Source: DASRDU01 sp035652435 (lineage in GTDB: Bacteria > Acidobacteriota > Blastocatellia > RBC074). From it: a stretch of DNA of 64,000 nt. A program made the position numbers and the translations under genes. Positions 26,135-34,762 of this stretch are shown here, piece after piece; position 1 is the stretch's first letter; the number at the start of each line of letters is the position of its first letter. The notes below the pieces were generated by a model. It saw only the letters and a list, made by a program, of their open reading frames with translations, was not told the DNA's origin and did not search any database. The stretch lies in the NCBI GenBank assembly GCA_035652435.1, contig DASRDU010000129.1, positions 102,288-166,287 of the forward strand, written 5' to 3'.

Positions 26135-27247
26135 TTATGCCGCCGCGTATTCGCGCAGCGGGTGATAAAGCGTGTCGCGCTCGACGGCTCTGAATCCGGC
26201 TTCGCTGATGAGCTTGATGATTTCGTCCTTCGACGCCTCGTTCTCACCTTTACCTTCGACCATGTAGGATTCCATCAGCTCGCCGCCCTTCAGAATCGTC
26301 CCGTCAAAATCATTCGCGCCGAAATGCAGTGCGGTCTGCGCGAGCCGCTTGCCGAGCATGACCCAGTAAGCCTTGATGTGATCGATGTTATCGAGCAGCA
26401 GGCGAGACACGGCTATCGTCTTCAGACTGTCAATGCCGGACGGCCCGGGCAGGCGTGACAGCTGCGTGCCCGGGGGGTAAAACGCCAGCGGGATGAAGCA
26501 CTGGAAGCCGCCTGACTTGTCCTGCTGTTCGCGCAGCCTGATGAGGTGGTCAACGCGATCCTCGTAACTTTCGATGTGGCCGTAGAGCATCGTCGCGTTG
26601 GTTTTGATCCCGGCCCTGTGGACTTTGCCCGCGAGGTCGAGCCAGCGCTGGCCGTCGGTCTTGTGCGAACAGATCTGTCGGCGGGTCTCTTCGGCAAAGA
26701 TCTCCGCGCCGCCGCCGGGGCACGAATCCATCCCGGCCCGGTGCAGTTTTTCAATCACCTCTTCATCGGGCATTCTGAAAAAGTGCGCGAAGAAATCCAG
26801 CTCCACCATCGTGAAGGCTTTCAGGTGCATGCCCGGGAACTCGCGCTTGAGCGCCGAAAGCAGGTCGGTGTAATACGAGAAAGGCAGCCGCGTGTTAAGT
26901 CCGCCGACGATGTGCAACTCGGTCGCGCCCTGCGCGTGCGCCTCGCGGGCCATGCGCAGGTTCTCTTCGACGTTGTGCGTGTAGCCGCCTTCCTCACGCG
27001 GTTTCCGGAAAAAGCCGCAGAACTTGCAATCGGCGTAACAGACGTTGGTCGGGTTGAGGTGGCGGTTGACGTTGAAGTAAGTCGCCAGCCCGTGTTTGCG
27101 CCGTCGCACCGTGTCGGCCAGCCGGCCGATGCCGTGCAGGTCGTCGCTCGCAAACAGCGTCATCCCGTCCTCAAAGCTCAAACGCTCACCGGCTTCGACT
27201 CTCGTGGCCAGCGGTTCGAGTTTCCGGTCAATAAAGAAAGCACTCAT
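26135..27247 (-). CDS. mqnE: Aminofutalosine synthase, radical SAM
   Basis: MqnE joins 3-(1-carboxyvinyloxy)benzoate to SAM in the futalosine route to menaquinone. The radical-SAM cluster motif is CYADCKFC (CxxxCxxC). Other family blocks are NRHLNPTNV, LHIVGGLNTRLPFSYY, PGGGAEIF, TNATMLYGHIESYEDRVDHL, FIPLAFYPPGTQL, NIDHIKAYWVMLG and AVERDTLYHPL. ATG at 27247 (MSAFFIDRKLEPLA) is chosen because GGGAG lies 7 nt upstream; an in-frame ATG at 27286 would overlap the preceding gene. An 89-nt gap separates it from mqnD, containing a TTCTTCGTG/CACGAAGAA inverted repeat. Confidence 0.93.
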   Translation of the reverse strand: MSAFFIDRKLEPLATRVEAGERLSFEDGMTLFASDDLHGIGRLADTVRRRKHGLATYFNVNRHLNPTNVCYADCKFCGFFRKPREEGGYTHNVEENLRMAREAHAQGATELHIVGGLNTRLPFSYYTDLLSALKREFPGMHLKAFTMVELDFFAHFFRMPDEEVIEKLHRAGMDSCPGGGAEIFAEETRRQICSHKTDGQRWLDLAGKVHRAGIKTNATMLYGHIESYEDRVDHLIRLREQQDKSGGFQCFIPLAFYPPGTQLSRLPGPSGIDSLKTIAVSRLLLDNIDHIKAYWVMLGKRLAQTALHFGANDFDGTILKGGELMESYMVEGKGENEASKDEIIKLISEAGFRAVERDTLYHPLREYAAA

Positions 27248-27260
27248 CTTCTGACTCCCG

Positions 27261-27878
27261 TTACTTTGATAACTGTCGGCGGACAAACTCTTCGACTTCC
27301 GCTTTGATCAGCTCGCCGGCTGCTATGTGGGCGCGCTTTGCAACCGTCTCGCCCTTGTCCTTTATCTCTTCCGAAGTGACAAACAGACTGAGTGGGGTTC
27401 CCCACTTGCGATCCTTGTCGCCCGCCTTGCCGCGGTATTTGAAGTGCGCGGTCTGCTTCCGCTCCGGCTTCTGGTCATCGCTCTCGACGCAGATCGGATA
27501 AGCCGGCTTGTGCTTCTCGATAAATTCACGCAGTTCTTCTCTGGTCGAATACTCAGCCACGCCGATGACTGCGAGCCCCTGATCGCGGTATTTGTTGTAC
27601 AGTTCGTTGACCGTCTCCACGTCGTAGCCGCTGTTGTGACACCAGCCGGCGAAGTAAGTAACCAGGATCAGTTTCTTCCCTCTGATCTCTTCCCGCAGGC
27701 TGATCATCTTCCCGTCGGGCGTCGGGAGGACAAAATCCTTCAACTCCAGTTTGACTTCGCGCAACGACGCATACTGATGCTCAACATCTTCACTACCCGC
27801 GCACAGTGAGGCGGCGGAACCCGCGAGGGCCACGAGCATCAGAGCGAGGCTGCGAATGATTATTCTTCCCGGTTTCAT
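27261..27878 (-). CDS. Secreted thioredoxin-fold/redoxin protein (205 aa)
   Basis: Signal peptide (LALMLVALAGSAASLCAGS) followed by an AhpC/TSA-redoxin-like fold: FVLPTPDGKMISLREEIRG, then LVTYFAGWCHNSGYDVETV. The active-site region has a single Cys in WCHNS rather than CxxC, so peroxiredoxin-like or one-Cys chemistry is more likely than disulfide exchange. Its start overlaps the mqnP stop by 4 nt (ATGA), and mqnE follows 13 nt downstream. It is therefore embedded in the menaquinone operon; an envelope role linked to quinone redox state is only a guess. Confidence 0.78.
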   Translation of the reverse strand: MKPGRIIIRSLALMLVALAGSAASLCAGSEDVEHQYASLREVKLELKDFVLPTPDGKMISLREEIRGKKLILVTYFAGWCHNSGYDVETVNELYNKYRDQGLAVIGVAEYSTREELREFIEKHKPAYPICVESDDQKPERKQTAHFKYRGKAGDKDRKWGTPLSLFVTSEEIKDKGETVAKRAHIAAGELIKAEVEEFVRRQLSK

Positions 27879-28735
27879 CTGATCAGAAAAATGTCTGCCG
27901 CGACGGTCACGAACAAAATCACGCTGACAAAAGCGTTGGTCGTAAAGAACGCCGCGTTCAGCCGCGACAGATCAGCGGCGCTGACGATGCTGTGCTGGTA
28001 AACGAGCAATACTGCGGTGGCGATGATCCCGACCAGCCCGATCCAGTGCAGGCCGGTCAGCGCGTAAACTGCGATGAGCGCGGCAAACATCGCGGCATGC
28101 AAAGCCCGCGCGATCCATAAGGCGGCGGCGATCCCGAACCGCTGCGGGATCGAATGCAGCCCGGCCTTCACATCGAAGTCGTAATCCTGACAGGCGTAGA
28201 TGATGTCGAACCCGGCAGTCCAGAGCATCACCGCGAGGCTGAGCAGCAGCGGGACCGGCGAATCAATCGCTCCGCGGACGGCGATCCACGCCCCCGTCGG
28301 CGCAATCGCCAGGCACCAGCCCAGCACCAGATGGGCGAGGGCGGTGAACCGCTTCGTGTAGGAATAAAACAGCACCGACCCGAGCGCGATGGGCGATAGC
28401 ATCAGCGCCAGCCTGTTCAGCATCAGCACGGCGACGAAGAAGACAATCGCCGAGGCGGCCGTGAAGACCGCGACAAACCGCGCGCTCAACATCCCGGCGG
28501 GCAGCGCGCGAACCGCCGTGCGCGGATTGGCCGCGTCATAATCACGATCAATCAGCCGGTTGAAGGCCATCGCCGCCGAGCGCGCGCCCACCATCGCGAC
28601 GACGATCCACAGAATCTGACCTGGCGAAGGCAGCCCGTTCGCCGCCAGCACCGCGCCGAGGAAGGCAAAAGGCAGCGCGAAGAGCGTATGCTCAATCTTG
28701 ATCATCTCAAGCGTGATTTTCAGGCTGCGAAACAT
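27875..28735 (-). CDS. mqnP: UbiA-family prenyltransferase, probably MqnP
   Basis: Membrane enzyme attaching a polyprenyl chain to the naphthoate ring in menaquinone synthesis. The two Asp-rich motifs are NRLIDRDYDAANPRT (first, NxxxDxxxD) and CQDYDFDVKAG (second, DxxxD), with about eight hydrophobic helices. ATG at 28735 (MFRSLKITLEMIKIEHTLFA) is used, since the longer reading up to 28858 would overlap the upstream ubiX-like gene with unrelated sequence. The context (ubiX-like 7 nt upstream; mqnE and mqnD downstream) supports the MqnP assignment over a haem or ubiquinone enzyme. Confidence 0.88.
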   Translation of the reverse strand: MFRSLKITLEMIKIEHTLFALPFAFLGAVLAANGLPSPGQILWIVVAMVGARSAAMAFNRLIDRDYDAANPRTAVRALPAGMLSARFVAVFTAASAIVFFVAVLMLNRLALMLSPIALGSVLFYSYTKRFTALAHLVLGWCLAIAPTGAWIAVRGAIDSPVPLLLSLAVMLWTAGFDIIYACQDYDFDVKAGLHSIPQRFGIAAALWIARALHAAMFAALIAVYALTGLHWIGLVGIIATAVLLVYQHSIVSAADLSRLNAAFFTTNAFVSVILFVTVAADIFLIR

Positions 28736-28742
28736 AGCTCTG

Positions 28743-29387
28743 TTACGTGCCGCGTCGTTCAATCGCCGCCCTGCTTCCTTCCCAGCGCGTCTGCTGATCG
28801 TGCGCGACGCCAAGGTGATCGAGCAGGCGGTGGACGAAATGCTCGACCAGATCGTCAACCGTCTTCGGGAAATGATAAAAGCTCGGCATCGCCGGAATGA
28901 TTCGCACGCCCATCCGCGCCAGCTTCAGCATATTTTCCAGATGGATCGCATGCAGCGGCGTTTCGCGGGGGACCAGAATCAGCGGCCTGCCCTCCTTCAT
29001 CATCACGTCAGCCGCGCGGTGTACGAGGTCGCGCGCCACGCCCGTCGCCAGACAGGCGAGCGTACTCATGCTGCACGGCACGATGACCATCGCGTCACAC
29101 AGATATGAACCGCTGGCAATCGTCGCGCCGATGTCGCTGGCCGGGTGAATCATCACCTTGTCGGAATCAGCGCCGAGCAGTTCAGTCACGACGCGCCGCT
29201 CAGTCCCGGCGACGTTAAGCCCCAATTCCTCGCCGACGACTCTGACGCCGGCCCTGGAAATCACCAGATCGATGCGCCCGACATCAGGGCTCTCGTTCAA
29301 CCGCGCGAGCAACCGCTGCGCGTAGATTGAACCGCTCGCTCCGGTGATGCCGACGGCGATGGATTTTATGCGTTTGTTGTCCGGCAG
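28743..29387 (-). CDS. UbiX-family flavin prenyltransferase, apparently with a CTG start
   Basis: UbiX-type enzyme making prenylated FMN, the cofactor of UbiD-like decarboxylases (MqnL in the futalosine route). Visible: IAVGITGASGSIYAQRLL for FMN binding, VIVPCSMSTLACLATG and LVPRETPLHAIHLENM. The frame contains no ATG, GTG or TTG between an upstream TGA and the FMN motif. A TTG at 29312 would delete GITGASG. CTG at 29387 is preceded by GGAAGGGGG at 7-nt spacing and is chosen; ATA at 29369 is the alternative. A sequencing error is possible. It heads the leftward menaquinone operon. Confidence 0.82.
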   Translation of the reverse strand: MPDNKRIKSIAVGITGASGSIYAQRLLARLNESPDVGRIDLVISRAGVRVVGEELGLNVAGTERRVVTELLGADSDKVMIHPASDIGATIASGSYLCDAMVIVPCSMSTLACLATGVARDLVHRAADVMMKEGRPLILVPRETPLHAIHLENMLKLARMGVRIIPAMPSFYHFPKTVDDLVEHFVHRLLDHLGVAHDQQTRWEGSRAAIERRGT

Positions 29388-29459
29388 ACTTTGCCCCCTT
29401 CCAGATCAGCATGCGCGCGGCTTGTGTTAACTGAGCCGACACTATACCGTCGCGAAAGC

Positions 29460-29489
29460 TTGCCTGACAAGCTGTCAGCAGGCTATAAC
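29460..29489 (+). promoter_or_regulatory. Candidate promoter with an internal palindrome, upstream of larB
   Basis: TTGCCT (29460-29465) and TATAAC (29484-29489) are spaced by 18 bp. CTGACAAGCTGTCAG (29464-29478), a 6-bp-arm palindrome, lies over the -35/spacer region, where a repressor would act. It lies between the divergent ubiX-like gene and larB. Confidence 0.4.
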
Positions 29490-29612
29490 CCCTCCTGACC
29501 GCAGTCATCGCCGTCAGTACAGATTGTAAGGGCTGGGAGTGACGATTATTTCACGAAGGATTCACAAACCGGATTGCGCCGCGGAGTGAGCCTCATTTTT
29601 CAAATCTCTGAC

Positions 29613-30359
29613 ATGGATCAGGAAAACCTGAAAGAACTGCTGCTCGGATTCAGGGAAGGGCGCACGAGCCTCGATGAAACCGTCGAGCGGTTGCGGCATC
29701 TGCCGTTCGAAGACCTGGGTTATGCGCGCGTGGATCATCACAGGGCGATCCGGCAGGGCTTCCCCGAAGTTATTTTCGGGCGAGGCAAAACGCCGGAGCA
29801 GATTGCCGGGATTGCCGAGCGGTTACTCAGTCATGCGGCTAATCTGCTCATCACGCGCACCGATCATGCCGCCTTCGAACAGGTGAGGCGGGTTGCCGAT
29901 GACGCGGTATTTCACGAACCGAGCGGCGCGATCACCGTCACGCGCGATCAAACGGTGCGCGGGCGAGGGACAATCGCGATAGTGACGGCCGGGACTTCGG
30001 ACATTCCGGTGGCGGAAGAAGCGGCCATCACGACGGAGATCATGGGCAACCAGACCACCCGGCTTTACGATGTCGGCGTGGCCGGGATTCATCGCGTGCT
30101 GAGCCAGCGGGAACTACTGCAATCGGCGCGCGTGATCGTCTGCGCGGCTGGCATGGAAGGCGCGCTGCCTTCGGTCGTCGGGGGGCTGGTCGGCGTGCCG
30201 GTGATCGCCGTGCCGACCAGCATCGGTTACGGAGCCAGTTTCGGCGGCGTGGCGGCGCTGCTCGGCATGCTGAATTCGTGCGCGTCAAATGTGACGGTGG
30301 TCAATATTGATAACGGCTTCGGTGCCGGGTTTGTAGCGAGTCTGATCAACCGTGAGTGA
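29613..30359 (+). CDS. larB: Nickel-pincer cofactor biosynthesis protein LarB
   Basis: PurE-like enzyme that carboxylates and hydrolyses nicotinic acid adenine dinucleotide, the first step to the nickel-pincer nucleotide cofactor of lactate racemase and related enzymes. The N-terminus has PFEDLGYARVDHHRAIRQG, and the C-terminal AIR-carboxylase-like core has IVTAGTSDIPVAEEAAITTE, AAGMEGALPSVVGGLV and PTSIGYGASFGGVAALLGML. ATG at 29613 (MDQENLKELLLGF) matches family starts. LarC and LarE are not in the window. Its 3' end overlaps the convergent CHAD gene by 14 nt. Confidence 0.92.
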   Translation: MDQENLKELLLGFREGRTSLDETVERLRHLPFEDLGYARVDHHRAIRQGFPEVIFGRGKTPEQIAGIAERLLSHAANLLITRTDHAAFEQVRRVADDAVFHEPSGAITVTRDQTVRGRGTIAIVTAGTSDIPVAEEAAITTEIMGNQTTRLYDVGVAGIHRVLSQRELLQSARVIVCAAGMEGALPSVVGGLVGVPVIAVPTSIGYGASFGGVAALLGMLNSCASNVTVVNIDNGFGAGFVASLINRE

Positions 30360-30891
30360 CAGCGTCTTCGCTGGCGGGCGACGGTTTGACAGGATGCGAA
30401 ATCAGGTATTTGAGGCTGCCATGAAACTTTTTGCTCACAATCCCGCGCCAGAGAAGGGAGAGTCGGGCAAAGCGTTCTTCCTGCCTGCGACGATAATCAC
30501 TGATGAGACTTTCAATCACCGCGAGATCAGGATCGGGTTCATCTGAGCCTGATTGCTGATCAGACTTTGCCCTGTGCCGGACAAGATCAGCCTCGATCAA
30601 CGCGCGTTGCGTCGCATAGTCCTGCAACTCACCCAGCACGTCCTGTAACTGCTTGAGCAAGCCGAGCAACAAGGCCAGGCGGTCCGGATAAAATTCGCCG
30701 AGCGATTCCGCGCTGTAACGCAGCCGCTTGATGGAGATTCGCAGCGCATGAAGCTGCTCCGCTGTCGGCGTCTGGTCGGGGTCAGGCCAGTGCGAGAAGA
30801 ACTCGCGCAGCCGCGTGCGCATAACCCGCACGGCGGCAGCGTGACTATCATCATCAGGCGACACTTTCTTTACTTTGAAGGCCTTCGCCAT
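30346..30891 (-). CDS. CHAD-domain protein, C-terminal half (separate reading frame)
   Basis: Carries the second half-repeat of a CHAD (conserved histidine alpha-helical) domain, a polyphosphate-binding four-helix bundle: LHALRISIKRLRYSAESLGE and the helix LLLGLLKQLQDVLGELQDY. It lies in the +1 frame relative to the upstream half (30854-31375), overlapping it by 38 nt. It has its own ATG, with CAGGGAA just upstream. Either two polypeptides assemble one CHAD fold, or a frameshift has split one gene. Function: polyphosphate-associated, inferred from family. Confidence 0.75.
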   Translation of the reverse strand: MAKAFKVKKVSPDDDSHAAAVRVMRTRLREFFSHWPDPDQTPTAEQLHALRISIKRLRYSAESLGEFYPDRLALLLGLLKQLQDVLGELQDYATQRALIEADLVRHRAKSDQQSGSDEPDPDLAVIESLISDYRRRQEERFARLSLLWRGIVSKKFHGSLKYLISHPVKPSPASEDAVTHG

Positions 30892-31375
30892 TTTCCCTGA
30901 CAGCCCCGGCAGCCGGAACTTCCTGAATCAGCAGCGGGAATCTGATTTTGAAATCCTCGTATTCCGTCCCCTGCAAAAACTGCAGCAATAACCTGCGCCG
31001 TCGCAGCCGGCGCGCCCGGAGGCGGCGAATCAGATGACGAATATACTGCTTCTGCCCCGGCGGCAATTCACCGGATCGGCTTTTGAGCGCAATGATCATT
31101 ACATCGAAATCACGAACTGCTCCCAGCGCGTCAGCCAGCTTTCCCAGTTGCCTGCGCATTTCACGGCGAAGCTCCGGGACACAGCAGACGGCAAAGTTGC
31201 TGAGCGCCACACGCAACCGGCGCGAAGCCACGCGCATGTCGTGAACAGCCTCAATATCACCCGCCCGCACTCCGTCTTCCTGAGTGATGATTGCCTGATA
31301 AAGATCGGCAAGGATAACTCCGGCCTGCTGCCTGAGATTTCGCGCCCGGGCCTGATTGTCACTGGGTGCAGTCAT
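30854..31375 (-). CDS. CHAD-domain protein, N-terminal half (separate reading frame)
   Basis: First CHAD half-repeat, with the hallmark HDMRVASRRLRVALSNF and the basic helix IRRLRARRLRRRRLLLQFL. Normal CHAD proteins contain two such halves in about 280-300 residues, whereas this frame stops after ~170 residues, exactly where the second half starts in another frame. ATG at 31375 is chosen over the TTG at 31390. Its last codons (REN...ESVA) have no family resemblance, consistent with a read-out after a frameshift. Confidence 0.75.
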   Translation of the reverse strand: MTAPSDNQARARNLRQQAGVILADLYQAIITQEDGVRAGDIEAVHDMRVASRRLRVALSNFAVCCVPELRREMRRQLGKLADALGAVRDFDVMIIALKSRSGELPPGQKQYIRHLIRRLRARRLRRRRLLLQFLQGTEYEDFKIRFPLLIQEVPAAGAVRENGEGLQSKESVA

Positions 31376-31742
31376 CACGCCTGAAATCAATGCAAACTCT
31401 TCGTCATTCTAAACGGCGTGATCCGGCGTCTCAAGACGGGAAGAAAAGAAGCAGCGTTGTGCCGGAGAGAATTTGCGTGAGGTAAAAAAGGTTATGGAAG
31501 AAAATAGAGATTCCACGTTTTCTTCAAGTGCCAGCAGGGTCTGCTGGTGTCGAGCAGGCACGTGGAGGCAAATGCCGGTTAGCCCCGCTCAAGCTTCTCG
31601 ATTCGTTCTTTGGCGTGGAGGGACTGGTTGTACCCAGTGAGCAGCCGGCTCCCTCCCTTCATTATTCCCCTTCATACCAGTCCGCGTGCTTATGCCCCGT
31701 TTCCTCTCAGGAAATGATCTGCCGTACCGAATAGTACCCCAT

Positions 31743-31799
31743 AAAAAAAGAGATGGAAGTTACCAGTGGTCGCCCCGTTGACTACTGATAACTTCCATC
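31743..31799 (-). terminator. Intrinsic terminator of the candidate small RNA
   Basis: Arms 31780-31799 and 31752-31771 pair over 20 positions with one mismatch and one G-U on the minus strand. The minus-strand sequence after the stem is TCTTTTTTT. On the plus strand no T-run follows, so the direction is leftward. Confidence 0.7.
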
Positions 31800-31828
31800 C
31801 TGACCAATGAAACTACTACCGAAAAAGC
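31743..31828 (-). ncRNA. Candidate small RNA (~86 nt) with its own promoter and terminator
   Basis: On the minus strand, a promoter (31835-31863) fires toward a 20-bp near-perfect hairpin (31752-31799) that is followed by C-T7. Nothing between them could encode a protein of useful size. The predicted transcript would be about 86 nt with a short single-stranded 5' part and an 8-nt loop AACGGGGC. No known RNA family is recognised. It could alternatively be a terminator for a weak antisense transcript. Confidence 0.4.
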
Positions 31829-31834
31829 AGACAC

Positions 31835-31863
31835 AGTATAGTAATCAAAATGCGTTAAAGCAA
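31835..31863 (-). promoter_or_regulatory. Candidate promoter of the small RNA
   Basis: On the minus strand TTGCTT (31858-31863) and TATACT (31835-31840) are separated by exactly 17 bp; the -10 matches the consensus at five of six positions, the -35 at three. Confidence 0.45.
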
Positions 31864-31967
31864 GTTCAATAATTGTACCCTTGGCTAACCTGCTGGTGTC
31901 ATTGGACTTCTCTCTTGCTAAAACCCCTTCCTGTTTAACACTATTTTCACAATTCGTTAATTAGAGT

Positions 31968-31995
31968 TGTAAGCTCTGCAATTAGAGAGCTTACA
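31968..31995. repeat. 10-bp inverted repeat upstream of dprA
   Basis: TGTAAGCTCT (31968-31977) and AGAGCTTACA (31986-31995) form a perfect stem with an 8-nt loop, about 140 bp before the dprA promoter. No T-run follows; an operator is possible. Confidence 0.45.
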
Positions 31996-32136
31996 GGTAC
32001 AGTCCGAATTGACCTGCTTTTTATTTCCCTTGGCATTTCTGGTTATTCTGACTAAATCCGATATTAATCAGGACAATAATTGTCATCTGACCGAGGCTAA
32101 TCCCGCCCTATCTTATGATTTCCGCCAGACGCTGCG

Positions 32137-32142
32137 TATAAT
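32137..32142 (+). promoter_or_regulatory. -10 element of the dprA promoter
   Basis: A consensus TATAAT stands 20 bp before the dprA ATG; the -35 region (TTATGA at 32113) is weak. The implied leader is only ~15 nt but still contains the GGAG ribosome-binding site. Confidence 0.5.
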
Positions 32143-32162
32143 CCGCACGGAGATTAACCGCT

Positions 32163-33302
<1,140 letters not shown>

Positions 33303-33373
33303 TGCAGTCACGCAGGCTCCTTTCCTGATGCAGGGTTTCATAGTACTCCCCAAAGCGAGCGAGATCGGAAAAA

Positions 33374-34033
33374 ATGTTCGAGTGGCTCAAGCAGTGGTTT
33401 CTTGGCATTACGAGCATGGTGCTGCGAATGCCTGTCTATCTGGCGGCGCCGATGATGATTCTGGTCGGCGCGCTTGATTCGTCACTGCTCTCGTTGCCCG
33501 AGGTCAACGACTACATCACCATTTACCGCGTCGCGCACAATCCGAGCGAGGTTTTTTACTTTCCCCTGTTCCCAGCCCTGGGCTCAGTGATTGGCTGTCT
33601 GGTACTCTACAGCATTGCGCAACGTGGCGAGCAATTCATCAAGCGGCGCTTTCATCCCGCACATCTGGATCGCGTCCAGGAGCTTTATCGCAAGTGGGGA
33701 GTGTTTGCGCTGGTCATTCCGGCGCTGCTGCCCCCGCCCATGCCGTTCAAGATTTTCGTCGCCACGGCCGGGGCGATGGGCTACCCGCGCGGCAGGTTCG
33801 CGGCGATTGTGTTGATCGCGCGGACGGTGCGTTATTACTTCTGGGGCATCGCGGCCTACATCTGGCGCGAAGAGGTTCTCAAAGCGCTCAAGTTTCTGGA
33901 AGAACATTTCTTCGAGGTAATGATTGTTATTCTCGGCCTGATTGTTCTGTTCTTCCTGATTCGTTGGGGGACGCTGGCAATCAAAGGCCGTTCGCCGAAA
34001 GCGGGCGAGACTGAGGCTTCATACAGTGATTGA
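33374..34033 (+). CDS. DedA/VTT-domain membrane protein 1 (219 aa)
   Basis: Inner-membrane protein of the DedA/VTT (SNARE-associated) superfamily, members of which move lipid carriers such as undecaprenyl phosphate. Seen are re-entrant segments (LVGALDSSLLSLPEV), the family motif LLPPPMPFKIFVATAGAMGYPRGRF, and a C-terminal hydrophobic helix (VMIVILGLIVLFFLI). A close paralogue follows at 34081. The substrate is unknown. Confidence 0.85.
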   Translation: MFEWLKQWFLGITSMVLRMPVYLAAPMMILVGALDSSLLSLPEVNDYITIYRVAHNPSEVFYFPLFPALGSVIGCLVLYSIAQRGEQFIKRRFHPAHLDRVQELYRKWGVFALVIPALLPPPMPFKIFVATAGAMGYPRGRFAAIVLIARTVRYYFWGIAAYIWREEVLKALKFLEEHFFEVMIVILGLIVLFFLIRWGTLAIKGRSPKAGETEASYSD

Positions 34034-34080
34034 TGTTGTCCGGCGGGCTGACTGCCGGGCATCGGGGAAATCATCAGCCA

Positions 34081-34695
34081 ATGAAAGGTTTTTTTGCGAA
34101 AGTCGGCGCGTGGCTCAAAGCGATGCAGGGCGCGCTGGTCAGCCTTGGCGCATTCGGCGTTTTTGGCATCGCGTTACTCGACGCCGCACTCATCCCGCTG
34201 CCCGGCGGGCCGGATGCGGTGGTGATGACGCTCTCACACCTCAACCACGCGTTAATGCCACTTTACGTGATGGCGGCGGTGCTGGGTTCGACGCTGGGTT
34301 GTCTTGTGCCGTATTACATCGGGCGGGCAGGCGGGGTACGGGCGTTGCGAAAATTCAGCGATGAAAAGCGCGAGCGCGTGACGAAACTGCTCGACCGTTA
34401 CGATGTCTGGGCTATGCTCGTCGGCGCCGTCCTGCCGCCGCCCTTTCCCTTCAAAATCTTCCTGCTCACAGCCGGAGTCTTCCGGATGAACGTCCTGCGC
34501 TTTCTGATTGCGCTGGCAATTGGCCGCAGCCTGCGATTCATTCTCGAAGGCGTGATGGCAGTCCGCTACGGCGATCAGGCCGCGGAAATTTTCAGGCACC
34601 ATTACCCGAAGATCGGGCTGGGCATCGCGGCCCTGATCATCGCAATTTTCGTCATCAACACACTACGAACGCGCAGGCTTCAGCCGATCCAGTGA
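34081..34695 (+). CDS. DedA/VTT-domain membrane protein 2 (204 aa)
   Basis: Tandem paralogue of the preceding gene, with the same layout: LLDAALIPLPGGPDAVVM, LGSTLGCLVPYYIGRAGG, VLPPPFPFKIFLLTAGVFRM and a C-terminal hydrophobic helix. ATG at 34081 (MKGFFAKVGAWLKAM) gives a start comparable to the sister protein; the upstream extension to 34030 is not conserved between the two. The pair may work as partners or as a hetero-oligomer in lipid-carrier recycling. Confidence 0.83.
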   Translation: MKGFFAKVGAWLKAMQGALVSLGAFGVFGIALLDAALIPLPGGPDAVVMTLSHLNHALMPLYVMAAVLGSTLGCLVPYYIGRAGGVRALRKFSDEKRERVTKLLDRYDVWAMLVGAVLPPPFPFKIFLLTAGVFRMNVLRFLIALAIGRSLRFILEGVMAVRYGDQAAEIFRHHYPKIGLGIAALIIAIFVINTLRTRRLQPIQ

Positions 34696-34762
34696 AGCCT
34701 TTATGAGCAGCGCCCCAGGCTCTTCCAGAGCTTGGCGGGTATATTGCTGTTCGCTTCATGCC

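Larger units (their letters stand above)
31391..32162. other. 772-bp A+T-richer intergenic region between the CHAD gene and dprA
   Basis: No convincing protein gene: the best open stretch (31528-31734) has no recognisable product. It holds several hairpins: CCAGCAG/CTGCTGG (31531-31547) nested within CCACG/CGTGG, and a GGAGGG/CCCTCC stem near 31617-31657. It also holds the candidate small-RNA unit at 31743-31863, the TGTAAGCTCT hairpin (31968-31995) and the dprA promoter. Composition is clearly more A+T-rich than the flanking genes. Confidence 0.6.

Noticed and set aside
29284..29508. 74-codon minus-strand open frame over the ubiX-like start
   Set aside because: Out of frame with the FMN-binding block; its ATG at 29412 only mimics a start for the menaquinone operon.
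31528..31734. 68-codon open frame in the CHAD-dprA spacer
   Set aside because: No ribosome-binding site or recognisable product; it overlaps the inverted repeats of the region.
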